Position numbers and translations under genes: made by a program. The notes under the pieces were generated by a model that did no database searches, was not told where the DNA came from, and was given only the letters and a program-made list of their open reading frames with translations. This document shows, piece after piece, positions 32,719-41,686 of a DNA stretch of 64,000 bases. Within the stretch, counting starts at the first letter, position 1. Every line of letters begins with the position of its first letter. The DNA comes from Bacteroidota bacterium (lineage in GTDB: Bacteria > Bacteroidota > Bacteroidia > AKYH767-A > OLB10), in NCBI GenBank assembly GCA_016699635.1, contig CP064983.1, positions 2,232,001 to 2,296,000 on the forward strand. Direction: 5' to 3'.

Positions 32719-33823
32719 ATGAGAAAAGGGTTTTTAATTGTTGTTGCAGCACTTTTTATTGCTGCTGATGTTTCTGCCGATCAGGTGGCTGCACTACTTC
32801 GTGTAAAGCGTAGTGAGCAACCCGATTCACTTGGGTTTAATTTAGTTGAACAGATTACCAAAATAACCTATCAACTTATACAGCAGAACAAAATTAAATT
32901 GTGGGACTCACCATCTAAAGAAATTCAAATTACAGCTGCATCGTTACAGGAAATTGAACAAGCATCATCAACTTCATTTAAAGATGAGGATGTTATTTAT
33001 GTATATGAAAGTTGGACTGAAGCTAAACGAGAAATTCAAACCAAAACCATAGGAATAAGTTTTTCAAACCGCGACAGCCGCAATCAGGAAGTATCCTACG
33101 GTTATGTTGACTATGTCGATTTAGCTCGCTATTTGAATGAGAAACCAGCGGAAGTAAATGCTAATGGTAACTATGGCGAAACACCTGCATTTTATCTCAC
33201 AGCAAAAAAATTTAATTTCAGTTTGGTGCAGTTTAATAATAAAGTAATTCAGAGTGCAGATGAGTCTCAGAAGACATTAAGAGGTTTTATGGGAAGATCC
33301 CGATTTACTGTTCCACCATCAGATTTTAGTAATGAAGAGTCTAAGAACATTGTTTATTTAGTTGACAGAAAGCCCGGAGGAGATACTTTGTTATCGAACA
33401 ATAGCAGTAGTTTTTTTTAATGCAGTAGAGAATTACTTATTGACCAACAAAGAAGAGTTTTTTAATTTGGGTGGTGATAAGGTGCAAAATTTTGTTAGCG
33501 GCAAACAAAGACTTAGGGTTAATTCAATTGAAGTGAATGAGGTATGGAAGAAAAGTAGTGGACGAATTTCTTATGAACCTAAGAGTATCCGTTTTTATGT
33601 TAATGATTCTGCATTAAATAGTATTCCACTTTCTGAAATGACTATGATGGATTTAGAAATCAATGGTCAGAAATTAGTCCTTGCCTTGCTTGATAAAAAA
33701 TTTAATTTCACAATAACAAAAATTAATTCACAGGATATTGCACTAAGACAGGCTTTTGTTTATCTAAAAGCACTTCGTGAGTATCACTGGAATCAACTAA
33801 CAGAATTTGTAAAATATTATTGA
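32719..33823 (+). CDS. Exported protein of unknown function, frameshifted at T8
   Basis: About 367 residues after joining 32719-33420 and the frame continuing to 33823 across a T8 run (33411-33418); the joined text reads NNSSSFFNAVENYLL. A signal peptide is present (MRKGFLIVVAALFIAADVSA). Nothing in the mature part matches a family I know, though an early segment (IKLWDSPSKEIQITAASL) and a later one (RISYEPKSIRFYVNDSAL) suggest two related alpha/beta halves. It lies between mltG and a phosphohexomutase gene on the same strand, so an envelope role is possible. Confidence 0.65.
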
Positions 33824-33838
33824 ACATTATAAAAATTT

Positions 33839-35254
33839 ATGGCAACAAAAATTAAATTCGGTACCGATGGATGGCGTGCAATCATTGCACAGGACTTTAC
33901 AGTAGAAAATGTTACACGTGTCGCAGAAGCTACAGCACTGTGGCTAAAGGCAAAGGGTGGTAACCCTTCAGTAGTTGTAGGCAACGATTGTCGTTTTGCA
34001 GGAAATCTCTTTGCTGAGACTACTACAAAAGTTTTATGTGCAAACGGAATTAAAGTGATGTTGGCACCGGATTTTGTTTCAACGCCCATGGTTTCGCTAG
34101 GTACATTACATTACAAAGCCGACTTGGGAATTATTCTAACAGCAAGTCACAATCCACCATCGTACAATGGATTTAAATTGAAAGGTTCTTATGGCGGACC
34201 GTTATTACCTGCACAGGTTTCGGAAATTGAAGATATGATAAAAGATGCTTCAACCATAGACACTTTAAAATTGTCTTTGGAAGATTTTACTGCGAAAGGA
34301 TTGCTACAGATAGTTGACCTTGAAACAATGTATATCAACAAGGTTAAAGAAAACTTTGACCTTGACGCTATAAAAAAGAGTGGAATTAACTGGGCTTATG
34401 ATGCCATGTATGGTGCTGGGCAGAATGTGATGAAAAAATTATTTCCTGAAATTACCTTGTTGCATTGCGACCATAATCCCGGATTTCATGGTCAGGCACC
34501 GGAGCCAATTCATAAAAACCTGACAGAGTTTTCGGAGTTGATAAAGAAGAGAGGTGATATTGGTTGCGGATTAGTTACTGATGGCGATGCCGACCGTATA
34601 GGACTTTATGATGATAAAGGAAATTTTGTTGACTCACATCACATCATTCTGCTGCTTATTCATTACCTGCATAAGTACAAAGGAATGAGTGGAAAAGTTT
34701 GTACGGCATTTTCTACCACACCTAAAGTGCAGACGCTATGTAAGCATTACGGTCTGCCCATTGACGTAGTGAAGATTGGTTTCAAATACATCTGCGAAAT
34801 AATGATTCATGAAGATGTATTGTTAGGTGGAGAAGAGTCCGGTGGTATTGCCATTAAAGGACATATTCCGGAACGTGATGGTATTTGGATGGGATTGGTA
34901 ATTTGGGAGTTTATGGCTAAGTCAGGAAAATCACTGAATGAACTTATTAAAGAAGTATATGAAATAACCGGTCCATTTTCTTTCGAACGAAACGATCTTC
35001 ATATCAAAGAAGAAGTTAAACAAAAAATTCTTGCAAACTGCCTTCAGAATAAATACGCACAGTTTGGCAATTACAAAGTACAACGTGTTGATGACCTTGA
35101 CGGATTTAAATATTTCTTCGACAATACCAACAGCGAATGGCTGATGATCCGTGCCAGCGGAACAGAGCCTGTTCTCAGAACCTATGCAGAATCATCTTCC
35201 AGGGAAAAAGCATTTCAGATTTTAGATGCTTGTAAGCAGACACTGTTGGGGTAG
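33839..35254 (+). CDS. Phosphoglucomutase/phosphomannomutase family protein
   Basis: A 471-residue cytoplasmic alpha-D-phosphohexomutase. Four family motifs are visible: the phosphoserine loop TASHNPPSYNGFK (S103), the metal site DGDADRIG (248-254), the sugar-binding GGEESGGI and the phosphate-binding RASGTEPVLRTY. It interconverts hexose 1- and 6-phosphates, and the specific sugar (glucose, mannose or glucosamine) cannot be told. The frame is intact. It starts 15 bp after the unknown exported gene. Confidence 0.93.
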   Translation: MATKIKFGTDGWRAIIAQDFTVENVTRVAEATALWLKAKGGNPSVVVGNDCRFAGNLFAETTTKVLCANGIKVMLAPDFVSTPMVSLGTLHYKADLGIILTASHNPPSYNGFKLKGSYGGPLLPAQVSEIEDMIKDASTIDTLKLSLEDFTAKGLLQIVDLETMYINKVKENFDLDAIKKSGINWAYDAMYGAGQNVMKKLFPEITLLHCDHNPGFHGQAPEPIHKNLTEFSELIKKRGDIGCGLVTDGDADRIGLYDDKGNFVDSHHIILLLIHYLHKYKGMSGKVCTAFSTTPKVQTLCKHYGLPIDVVKIGFKYICEIMIHEDVLLGGEESGGIAIKGHIPERDGIWMGLVIWEFMAKSGKSLNELIKEVYEITGPFSFERNDLHIKEEVKQKILANCLQNKYAQFGNYKVQRVDDLDGFKYFFDNTNSEWLMIRASGTEPVLRTYAESSSREKAFQILDACKQTLLG

Positions 35255-35451
35255 TGCCATATATTACTTGCGTGAAGTGCTCAAAGTTATCTTGTAAGAT
35301 TTTTTTACTAAACGTGCGTAAAGTTGTTTACTTAACGGCTGCCGTCTTACATAAATTACAGCAGACTTTGGGGGGTATTTAATTTTTTATAATTTAATAG
35401 AAAATTATACGCAAGTTCTAATCGGCTCAGGTTTTGAAATACGTTCTACTT

Positions 35452-36066
35452 TCATTTGTTCAAAAACTTATTAATTGCTTCAGTTCTATTCTGAACATGA
35501 AGCTTTTCATAAATTTTATGAATATGCTGTTTTACTGTTCCGGTACTAATGAAAAGTTGTTCTGATATTTCTTTATATAACAGTCCCTTTGCAAGTAATG
35601 TTAGAATTTCAGATTCACGTACACTTAAAATGGCATTTGTTTTTTGCCCAGGTTTAAATGAATTTATCACTTTTCGTGCTATAATTGGACTCATCGGTGA
35701 ACCTCCATCGTACATCTCTTTAACTGCTTCCAGAAATTGTGCAGGTGTTGTTTTTTTTAGTAGATACCCACTTGCACCTGCTTGCAACGCATCAAATATT
35801 ATTGTATCATCATCATAAACGGTAAAAATTAGAAACAATTGGTTACAGTTGTTTTTTATTAAATACTTAATTGCTTCTATTCCATTTATACCAGGTAGAT
35901 TGATGTCCATTATCACAATTTCTGGATTTAACTCAGGAATTTTATCAATAGCATCTTCAGCATTGCCAAATGTGCCACAACATTTGAACTCACCTGAAAG
36001 ATCCAAGACACTCTTAAATCCGTCTCTTATTTCATGTATGTCCTCAACAATGCATACCTTAATCAT
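35452..36066 (-). CDS. NarL/LuxR-family response regulator
   Basis: A 204-residue two-component regulator. The receiver domain (1-120) has the acidic pair E8-D9 and phospho-acceptor D54 in VIMDINLPG; the C-terminal LuxR helix-turn-helix (about 140-200) shows LSVRESEILTLLAKG and ISTGTVKQHIHKIYEKL. It follows the sensor kinase gene by 45 bp on the same strand, so the two are partners. The target genes are unknown; the two exported proteins upstream on the same strand are natural candidates. Confidence 0.93.
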   Translation of the reverse strand: MIKVCIVEDIHEIRDGFKSVLDLSGEFKCCGTFGNAEDAIDKIPELNPEIVIMDINLPGINGIEAIKYLIKNNCNQLFLIFTVYDDDTIIFDALQAGASGYLLKKTTPAQFLEAVKEMYDGGSPMSPIIARKVINSFKPGQKTNAILSVRESEILTLLAKGLLYKEISEQLFISTGTVKQHIHKIYEKLHVQNRTEAINKFLNK

Positions 36067-36111
36067 GTTGCAATATTAATTATTTGAGGGGTAAATTAGA
36101 TATAACTTTTG

Positions 36112-38031
36112 TTAACTAAATTCGATTCTTGTGATAGTTCCTTTAGTAATTTCTGAAGTTACAAATACAGAACAGCCTATTTGCATTGCTCTTTTTTGAA
36201 TGTTAATTAAACCATTCCCGTTTTTGTAATTAATATCATCGGGAGAAAATCCGATACCATTGTCTTTGATAGTTAGGTGATGCCTTTTTTCAATATAGTC
36301 GTATATAAGAATGATTTCGTTAGATTTAGAATGCTTAATGCTGTTGTGCAAAGTTTCTTTTATTATGAGAAATAAATTTCTTTTTTGCTCAGGACTAAGT
36401 GTATAATCAGAAATCTCTTGATTTAATTTAAAATTAAATATTTTTCCGTTTAATTCTATAATTTCCATCGTATATCGCTTTAAATAATGAATAAAGTCTG
36501 ATAAACTGCTGCTTTCAGGATTCATGCTCCAGATTATTTGTCGCATTGAGTCAACAAGTTCATTTGATAACTCACTGATTCGTTTTATTTCAGTTTTTCC
36601 CTCGGTCTTTTGAAGAGCTAGTTCGCTCAGTAATCGTATGGTTGAAAGACCTGCACCTAAATCATCATGTAATTCTGAGGCTACTCTTTTTCTTTCATTA
36701 TCCTGTGTGTTGATTATAGTTTGCAGTCTATCAATTTCATAGTTTTCTTTTATTTTATTCAATTGGCTCTCTATTATTATTTTTTCCTTAAATTGTATCT
36801 TTGACATATAGCTTAATCCTAGTGTAAAACAAATTACTTCCAATATTATACCTAATTGCATATATAACATATGGTAATTAATAAATGGATTTGCTGATGG
36901 ATAATAAAATAATGATAGAATCATGGTTACCGTAGCACCGCTTACCATAAGTAAACTCCCTGTCGCTAAAATTTTTGACAGAGGACTTTTTATTAAAAAA
37001 GCACTAAGAATTATGATTATTGCAATTGGGGCCATTGTGATTCTGAAAATGTTATAGGCTTTATTTCGAATTTCGAAGAAATGATTTTGATATAAAAAAA
37101 TATCAAAAATCAAATACGTGATGATTAGGTAGATTATTACCTGTATGGTTTTGTAAAGTATTGGAGAAATGTTTTTATAATCTACGAAACTTATTGCGAA
37201 AAAAAAATAAAACAGATAAGATAAAGTTTGCCAGGTAATATCTCGAAAGGGTTCTAATTGAAAAGAGTAGTAGGAGGTAACAGAATTGTCGTGATGACGT
37301 ATAAAAAAGTATAAAAAAGTAAAAAGTAAATAAAGGAAATAGTATATGAAAACTTTTTTGTGATTAAGTGTAAAATAGACAATGGAAAACAACATCATAC
37401 AAATTAAGACGCCTAATAAAACATTTAATGGTAAATGATAATATTTGTAAGTGAGTTTATCGCCTTGCATTAATTTAAAAAGAACATCTTCGGTTTTGGA
37501 GGAGCTTTCTGTGTTTATAAATAACAAAAGTTTGTTAAATGGCTTGTAGTGTCCAGATATATTTATCCATAGCTTATATGAAGAATTAGGCATAAAGGTT
37601 AATGGAAAGATAAAGGAATTGCTTTTTGTTACTACGTTTTTCAGATAATAATATTCTAGATCCCCTAACGATTCATTAAATAGGTAGATTGATGATGAAG
37701 GGAAGGCTCCTATATAAAAGTATCTGGTAGTTTTATGTGCTGAATTATTCTTCCATTCTGAATATATCCAGATGCCTTTTATAGATTTATCCTTAATAGT
37801 ATAAGGTATATTAATCTTTACATCGGATTGTAATTTTGGAAAGAAATTCTGATCAGCAACTTGATTGAAGTGTAGTGTTAAACTTGAATCATAGAATAAG
37901 CTGCAACGAAAATAGGGTTCTTTCAAGTCATCAGATATCAGGTTTGACTCACCTACATTAGACTTAGTATATCCGTTACGGCTTAATATCAGACAAGTAA
38001 ATATGAAGAAACAAATATGAGTGATTCGCAT
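36112..38031 (-). CDS. Sensor histidine kinase with 7TM-DISM input region
   Basis: A 639-residue membrane kinase. After a signal peptide, residues 30-190 form a periplasmic beta-sandwich like 7TMR-DISMED2, residues 200-410 hold seven membrane helices, then a short coiled segment leads to a HisKA_3 domain with phospho-acceptor H455 in RVASELHDDLGAGLSTI and a HATPase domain with IKDNGIGF. This is the NarX/DesK-type kinase class, matching the LuxR-type regulator 45 bp downstream. Extracytoplasmic DISMED2 domains are thought to bind carbohydrates or similar ligands. A 9-bp inverted repeat covers the start codon. Confidence 0.92.
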   Translation of the reverse strand: MRITHICFFIFTCLILSRNGYTKSNVGESNLISDDLKEPYFRCSLFYDSSLTLHFNQVADQNFFPKLQSDVKINIPYTIKDKSIKGIWIYSEWKNNSAHKTTRYFYIGAFPSSSIYLFNESLGDLEYYYLKNVVTKSNSFIFPLTFMPNSSYKLWINISGHYKPFNKLLLFINTESSSKTEDVLFKLMQGDKLTYKYYHLPLNVLLGVLICMMLFSIVYFTLNHKKVFIYYFLYLLFTFLYFFIRHHDNSVTSYYSFQLEPFRDITWQTLSYLFYFFFAISFVDYKNISPILYKTIQVIIYLIITYLIFDIFLYQNHFFEIRNKAYNIFRITMAPIAIIIILSAFLIKSPLSKILATGSLLMVSGATVTMILSLFYYPSANPFINYHMLYMQLGIILEVICFTLGLSYMSKIQFKEKIIIESQLNKIKENYEIDRLQTIINTQDNERKRVASELHDDLGAGLSTIRLLSELALQKTEGKTEIKRISELSNELVDSMRQIIWSMNPESSSLSDFIHYLKRYTMEIIELNGKIFNFKLNQEISDYTLSPEQKRNLFLIIKETLHNSIKHSKSNEIILIYDYIEKRHHLTIKDNGIGFSPDDINYKNGNGLINIQKRAMQIGCSVFVTSEITKGTITRIEFS

Positions 38032-38046
38032 TTTTGTAATGCGAAT
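38024..38046. promoter_or_regulatory. Perfect 9-bp inverted repeat spanning the kinase start codon
   Basis: ATTCGCATT at 38024-38032 and AATGCGAAT at 38038-38046 are perfect inverted copies around TTTGT. The kinase start codon (38029-38031, minus strand) lies inside one arm. It could be an mRNA hairpin that hides the start, or an operator. Confidence 0.45.
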
Positions 38047-38053
38047 GTAATTG

Positions 38054-38088
38054 AAAAAATAACAGGTAATGATTTCTCATTACCTGTT
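38054..38088 (-). terminator. Rho-independent terminator after the exported protein gene
   Basis: AACAGGTAATG (38061-38071) pairs perfectly with CATTACCTGTT (38078-38088), an 11-bp stem, and on the minus strand it is followed by six T. It separates the exported-protein gene from the kinase gene. Confidence 0.82.
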
Positions 38089-38106
38089 TCATTGAGTTAA
38101 TTTTAA

Positions 38107-39267
38107 TTAATTACTTGGAAACACGACTGTGTTGCCCCCTCCATGACTGTAAGTTTTAATATTGTCATTTGAACTGTCTGTACACTCTGTTATTGTATTG
38201 CCTGAGTCCACTTTTACAATATAATTATTTTCTGTTATGTTCAGATTTCCATGAACAGCGTCAAATGTACGTACAGCGCAGGCTTTATTCTGCTGTTCAA
38301 ATAAGTAAACCGTTCTTGTTCCTCTGTTGGTAAAGGGAGGCCCCATTTGGGTGGAATTTGCGGTCATGGAAGATATATTAAATGTTGCCAGTATTGTGTT
38401 TTCACCTGATCGTGTCAACTGATTTGTAAAGGAATTCTGTATAGGGCGGTTATTTGTTTCGCTCACACCCCAGTTTATAGGTGGGAGAGATATTGTTTTT
38501 TGACGCATAGGTCCAATGCTTGGGTCGTTTCCTGTTATCGGTTCTATGATAACCCCAGATGTGTTAAAAAAAGATTTACACCATTCTCCTGAAATTTGTT
38601 GGTATGTGTGACCGGCTGCGTCAGCCCAACTTCCTCCGATAATTTTAAATAATATTATTTCATTCATATTTTCCGGTGCTGGCTTTAAGTCAGGATTGAT
38701 ACAAGCGGATGGTAAATTTACTATATGTTGAGGTGTAATAAAATTTAGAATAGGACTCCATGTCATTGGGTCCATGTCTGTAGGGTGGTCAATTAATTTG
38801 CCATATCTGTAATATACTCTTTGTCCTGCAATAAACTTGTTGTTAGGAAAGGTGACACTTACTTTTTTTTCATTTTGATTAGATGTCGATGTTATAGTTG
38901 CTTTAAAGTTGGGTTTTTTTAAAACTGCGGCAAGCTGGCTTGATGCTAAATTTGGCAAACTAGAAAGATCGGACTGTGTAGTAGAGTAAAAAACATACAT
39001 CTTAATGGCATTAGTACATATGGATGAAATACTAGCAGGTGGAGTTTTGAATACTTTAGTAGTACAGCTAACAATTAAGGACGGATTTAATGGGAAATCA
39101 TCAGGGTCAACAGTGTTAATTGCAACAGGTGCTGCCATTAATGCTAAAATTCCAGATGCAGAACTACAGTCTATTTGGGCGGATGTAGTATGATTCATTA
39201 GCAGTATAAAAGCCATTACAGAGGTAAACAACTTTACTGAGAAATGTTTTTTTCTTATTTGTTTCAT
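38107..39267 (-). CDS. Exported protein of unknown function
   Basis: A 386-residue protein with a signal peptide (VMAFILLMNHTTSAQ). The mature part is beta-rich with scattered cysteines (IDCSS, IVSCTT, SSICTN, SACIN, EWCKS, KACAV, TECTD), perhaps forming disulfides outside the cell. No T9SS tail and no recognised domain. It is followed by a strong terminator and lies upstream of the kinase gene on the same strand. The frame is intact. Function unknown. Confidence 0.75.
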   Translation of the reverse strand: MKQIRKKHFSVKLFTSVMAFILLMNHTTSAQIDCSSASGILALMAAPVAINTVDPDDFPLNPSLIVSCTTKVFKTPPASISSICTNAIKMYVFYSTTQSDLSSLPNLASSQLAAVLKKPNFKATITSTSNQNEKKVSVTFPNNKFIAGQRVYYRYGKLIDHPTDMDPMTWSPILNFITPQHIVNLPSACINPDLKPAPENMNEIILFKIIGGSWADAAGHTYQQISGEWCKSFFNTSGVIIEPITGNDPSIGPMRQKTISLPPINWGVSETNNRPIQNSFTNQLTRSGENTILATFNISSMTANSTQMGPPFTNRGTRTVYLFEQQNKACAVRTFDAVHGNLNITENNYIVKVDSGNTITECTDSSNDNIKTYSHGGGNTVVFPSN

Positions 39268-39357
39268 CTTAATATGTTTTAATTTGATTGTTATGAACTA
39301 TTGCAAATGTTCAGCCCTTTTTTAAATAGTGCTATAGAACTTAAGTTAGTTTTTATA

Positions 39358-40587
39358 TCATCGCATCAGACATGATATTCCTGCAATTGGTTGAAATGTT
39401 TTTCTTTTCCAGTTTTTCTCATATTCCATACGCATCCCGAAGTTTAGTAGTAAATTTTTACTGATTCGCCATTCACCGCCAAAAGAAATTGTAAATGGTG
39501 AAAGGGCTGTCCATTTTAATGTGCCTTCAATGATTTCAAAGTTGCCTTCACCGACAAAATCACTTTTATTGAAGGCGTCTTTTACGGTTTTTAATTGCCG
39601 TTTCTCCAATAAAAGTTCTGAGAAAAAATTGATAGATGGTGTACCATACCTAAAATTTATTCCATAGGAGTAAATTTTATTGCTTACTAATGAAGTTGCT
39701 GTAATTTCATTCCCTGTGTCTAAATCCTTGATTAAGAAATTTAATTGTTCATCATAAAATGATACTCTGAATAGGCCTGTAATAAGTATTTTGCTCCCTA
39801 TTCCATATCCGGCATTAGTCCACATTGCCCATCCTGATTGTCGGTTTATTCGTACAGATTTTAATGTGCCAGCACTATCAGTTGAATAAGTCCATATTTT
39901 CCCAGCCGCAACATCTACAAACGAACTATTCCAATTTTCAGCATTAAATTCTGTTGCTCGCGAAGTAATTTCGTTTTTTCTGGATTGATTTAATAATGCA
40001 GCTTCGTTTTCCAGAAGTGAAATTTGCATTTTTAGGTCAGATCGTTTGCCAATATCTGTGGTTGTATCAATTGTACTTTTTAATAGTATCATCCTTTGCT
40101 GCCAATCTTCAAACTGAGTATTATATTTTTGCTCAATGTCTTTATAATAAACCTCACTTCTTAAGGCATCATATTTCCGGTATAGATTAAACTTTATAGC
40201 TCCTCCAATTCGTCTATCATTATTTTCTGCCTGTACGGTTCCTGCAGAAATATCTGTTGATGCTAGGGTTCGCATCACATAACTAGCCGAACGATATTTA
40301 CTTAAATCTCTGCGGTTATAAATAATTTCCCATACTGGCTGACCTTGTACTGCAATGTTCGGATTTAACTTCCAGGATTTGAATGACCAATCTACTTTTA
40401 AATCTTTTACGTCTGAAGTTTTTGAAATTTGTGAGGAGCTTACTCCCATCATGTCGAAAATGGATGATGATGCCACGTTGATTTCACGGGGTGTGATTTT
40501 AGCAGGTGACTCTGTTTGGATTATTTGTGAATGAGCAAAGTTGTTTAAACAAAATAGAATTGATAAGAAAGAATAGAATTTACGCAT
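39358..40587 (-). CDS. Exported, possibly outer-membrane beta-barrel protein of unknown function
   Basis: A 409-residue protein with a signal peptide (FYSFLSILFCLNNFAHS). Residues about 150-225 are charged and helical (QKYNTQFEDWQQRMILLK; SDLKMQISLLENEAALLNQ), likely a coiled coil. The rest has alternating amphipathic strands ending in SFGGEWRISKNLLLNFGMRM and C-terminal GISCLMR, as in small outer-membrane barrels. Not assigned to a family. It is upstream of the other exported protein by 90 bp, same strand, so they may be one operon. Confidence 0.72.
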   Translation of the reverse strand: MRKFYSFLSILFCLNNFAHSQIIQTESPAKITPREINVASSSIFDMMGVSSSQISKTSDVKDLKVDWSFKSWKLNPNIAVQGQPVWEIIYNRRDLSKYRSASYVMRTLASTDISAGTVQAENNDRRIGGAIKFNLYRKYDALRSEVYYKDIEQKYNTQFEDWQQRMILLKSTIDTTTDIGKRSDLKMQISLLENEAALLNQSRKNEITSRATEFNAENWNSSFVDVAAGKIWTYSTDSAGTLKSVRINRQSGWAMWTNAGYGIGSKILITGLFRVSFYDEQLNFLIKDLDTGNEITATSLVSNKIYSYGINFRYGTPSINFFSELLLEKRQLKTVKDAFNKSDFVGEGNFEIIEGTLKWTALSPFTISFGGEWRISKNLLLNFGMRMEYEKNWKRKTFQPIAGISCLMR

Positions 40588-41370
40588 AACTAATCAGATT
40601 AAATTATTGACAGTAAATGAGTAAAATTCGCACAGTAAGTTCTAATGTACAATATAACTTAGGTTAGTTTGTTTTCGGGTAATCTCTACTCACATACCAA
40701 AAATAGTTCATCGTGTGACATATAGTTTTTCAACTACACTTTGAGGAATACTTTTTTACGTTAAGTTGTTGAACGAATTATCTCTTGGTAGTCTTAGTGT
40801 GAAAATAGCAGAGTTTAACTATCTTAAAGTAGCTTTGATTTATAGTAATAAGACAAATTTTTCTGTACCAATGTTTTTCAACTTCTTGCCGATTTGAGAT
40901 TTTGATTCTTGATAATTTTTGCAGTAAAACTCTGACATAAATATTGTTCTTTTATTGGTACTCATCAGCTGAATGTAAGCATAGAATTGTTATTCAGCAG
41001 GTGGAGGATCTGTCTTGCATCCCCATGTATTTCTGTGATTAGAAATGTTTTGTCATGACCACATCACCAAAGTTTCTTGTCTTGATTTTATCTTGTTCTA
41101 TAGAAATTTTGATAGCCTTTGTTCTTAGTTCACCCTAGACAAACCAGATTTGAAAAATAGCACTTTAGGCATATTAGTTGAGATAATTATTATTGTGTTT
41201 ATAGATTAATAATGTAATTCTGTCATGAATTGTCATTCGAAATTACAAAATCAGAAAACGTTTATTTATATCTTATTCAAATTTATTTTTGTAGGGTTTA
41301 TTGTCCTTTTTAGTAATTCAGGTTTAGTAAAAATAAGCTAGTGCATAAATAGGGTGGCTCTATAAAAATG
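40588..41370. other. Geneless AT-rich region between the exported-protein genes and tRNA-Leu
   Basis: About 780 bases without a complete gene. The left end must hold the promoter of the minus-strand barrel-like gene. A minus-strand stretch at about 40990-41150 reads as protein-like sequence only if two frames are changed (see the separate entry). A TATTTTTG at about 41286 resembles a -7 box but has no gene close behind it. I see no other structure. Confidence 0.5.
40990..41150 (-). pseudogene. Possible remnant of a coding sequence
   Basis: On the minus strand the text LRTKAIKISIEQDKIKTR then NFGDVVMTK reads without stop and, after one base shift in an A4 run, ends as NHRNTWGCKTDPPPAE and a TAA at 40990-40992. 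An alternative shift gives a different tail. A frame break upstream (near the GGG at about 41135) is also needed to extend it. No family recognised. It may be chance. Confidence 0.2.
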
Positions 41371-41454
41371 TGCCCGAGAGGAGACTCGAACTCCTACAGG
41401 TTTTACCCCACAGGCTTCTGAGACCTGCGTGTCTACCAATTTCACCACCCGGGC
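41371..41454 (-). tRNA. tRNA-Leu (anticodon CAG)
   Basis: An 84-base class II tRNA on the minus strand. The acceptor GCCCGGG pairs with CTCGGGC, followed by discriminator A; the anticodon stem CAGGT/GCCTG holds loop CTCAGAA with anticodon CAG; a long variable arm precedes the T arm with GTTCGAGTC. CCA is not encoded. Confidence 0.95.
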
Positions 41455-41481
41455 AAATATTTTTTCAGCAATTAGTTTAAG

Positions 41482-41563
41482 TGCCCGGGACGAGATTCGA
41501 ACTCGTACACCTATTGGCGCCACCCCCTCAAGATGGTGCGTCTACCAATTTCGCCACCCGGGC
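41482..41563 (-). tRNA. tRNA-Leu (anticodon GAG)
   Basis: An 82-base class II tRNA on the minus strand, 27 bp upstream of tRNA-Leu(CAG) and likely co-transcribed with it. The acceptor GCCCGGG pairs with CCCGGGC, discriminator A follows, and the anticodon stem CCATC/GGTGG holds loop TTGAGGG with anticodon GAG. The long variable arm is typical for leucine. Confidence 0.95.
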
Positions 41564-41673
41564 ATTATGGGCTGCAAAAGTAATAAATTTAACTTCTGTA
41601 ATTTTAATCCCGCTGAATATTCCAATACACTATTGCATAGCAATGCTGCTTTCTGCACTTGAAATGTGTTCTT

Positions 41674-41681
41674 TATCTTTG
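41674..41681 (+). promoter_or_regulatory. Candidate -7 promoter box for the shikimate genes
   Basis: TATCTTTG fits TAnnTTTG and ends 5 bases before the ATG at 41687, which would give a leaderless or nearly leaderless transcript. No clear -33 box. Confidence 0.3.
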
Positions 41682-41686
41682 CACTA

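Noticed and set aside
41371..41563. tRNA-Leu pair as an integration site with a direct repeat
   Set aside because: The two genes share ends because both are leucine tRNAs; I found no extra partial tRNA copy or integrase nearby.
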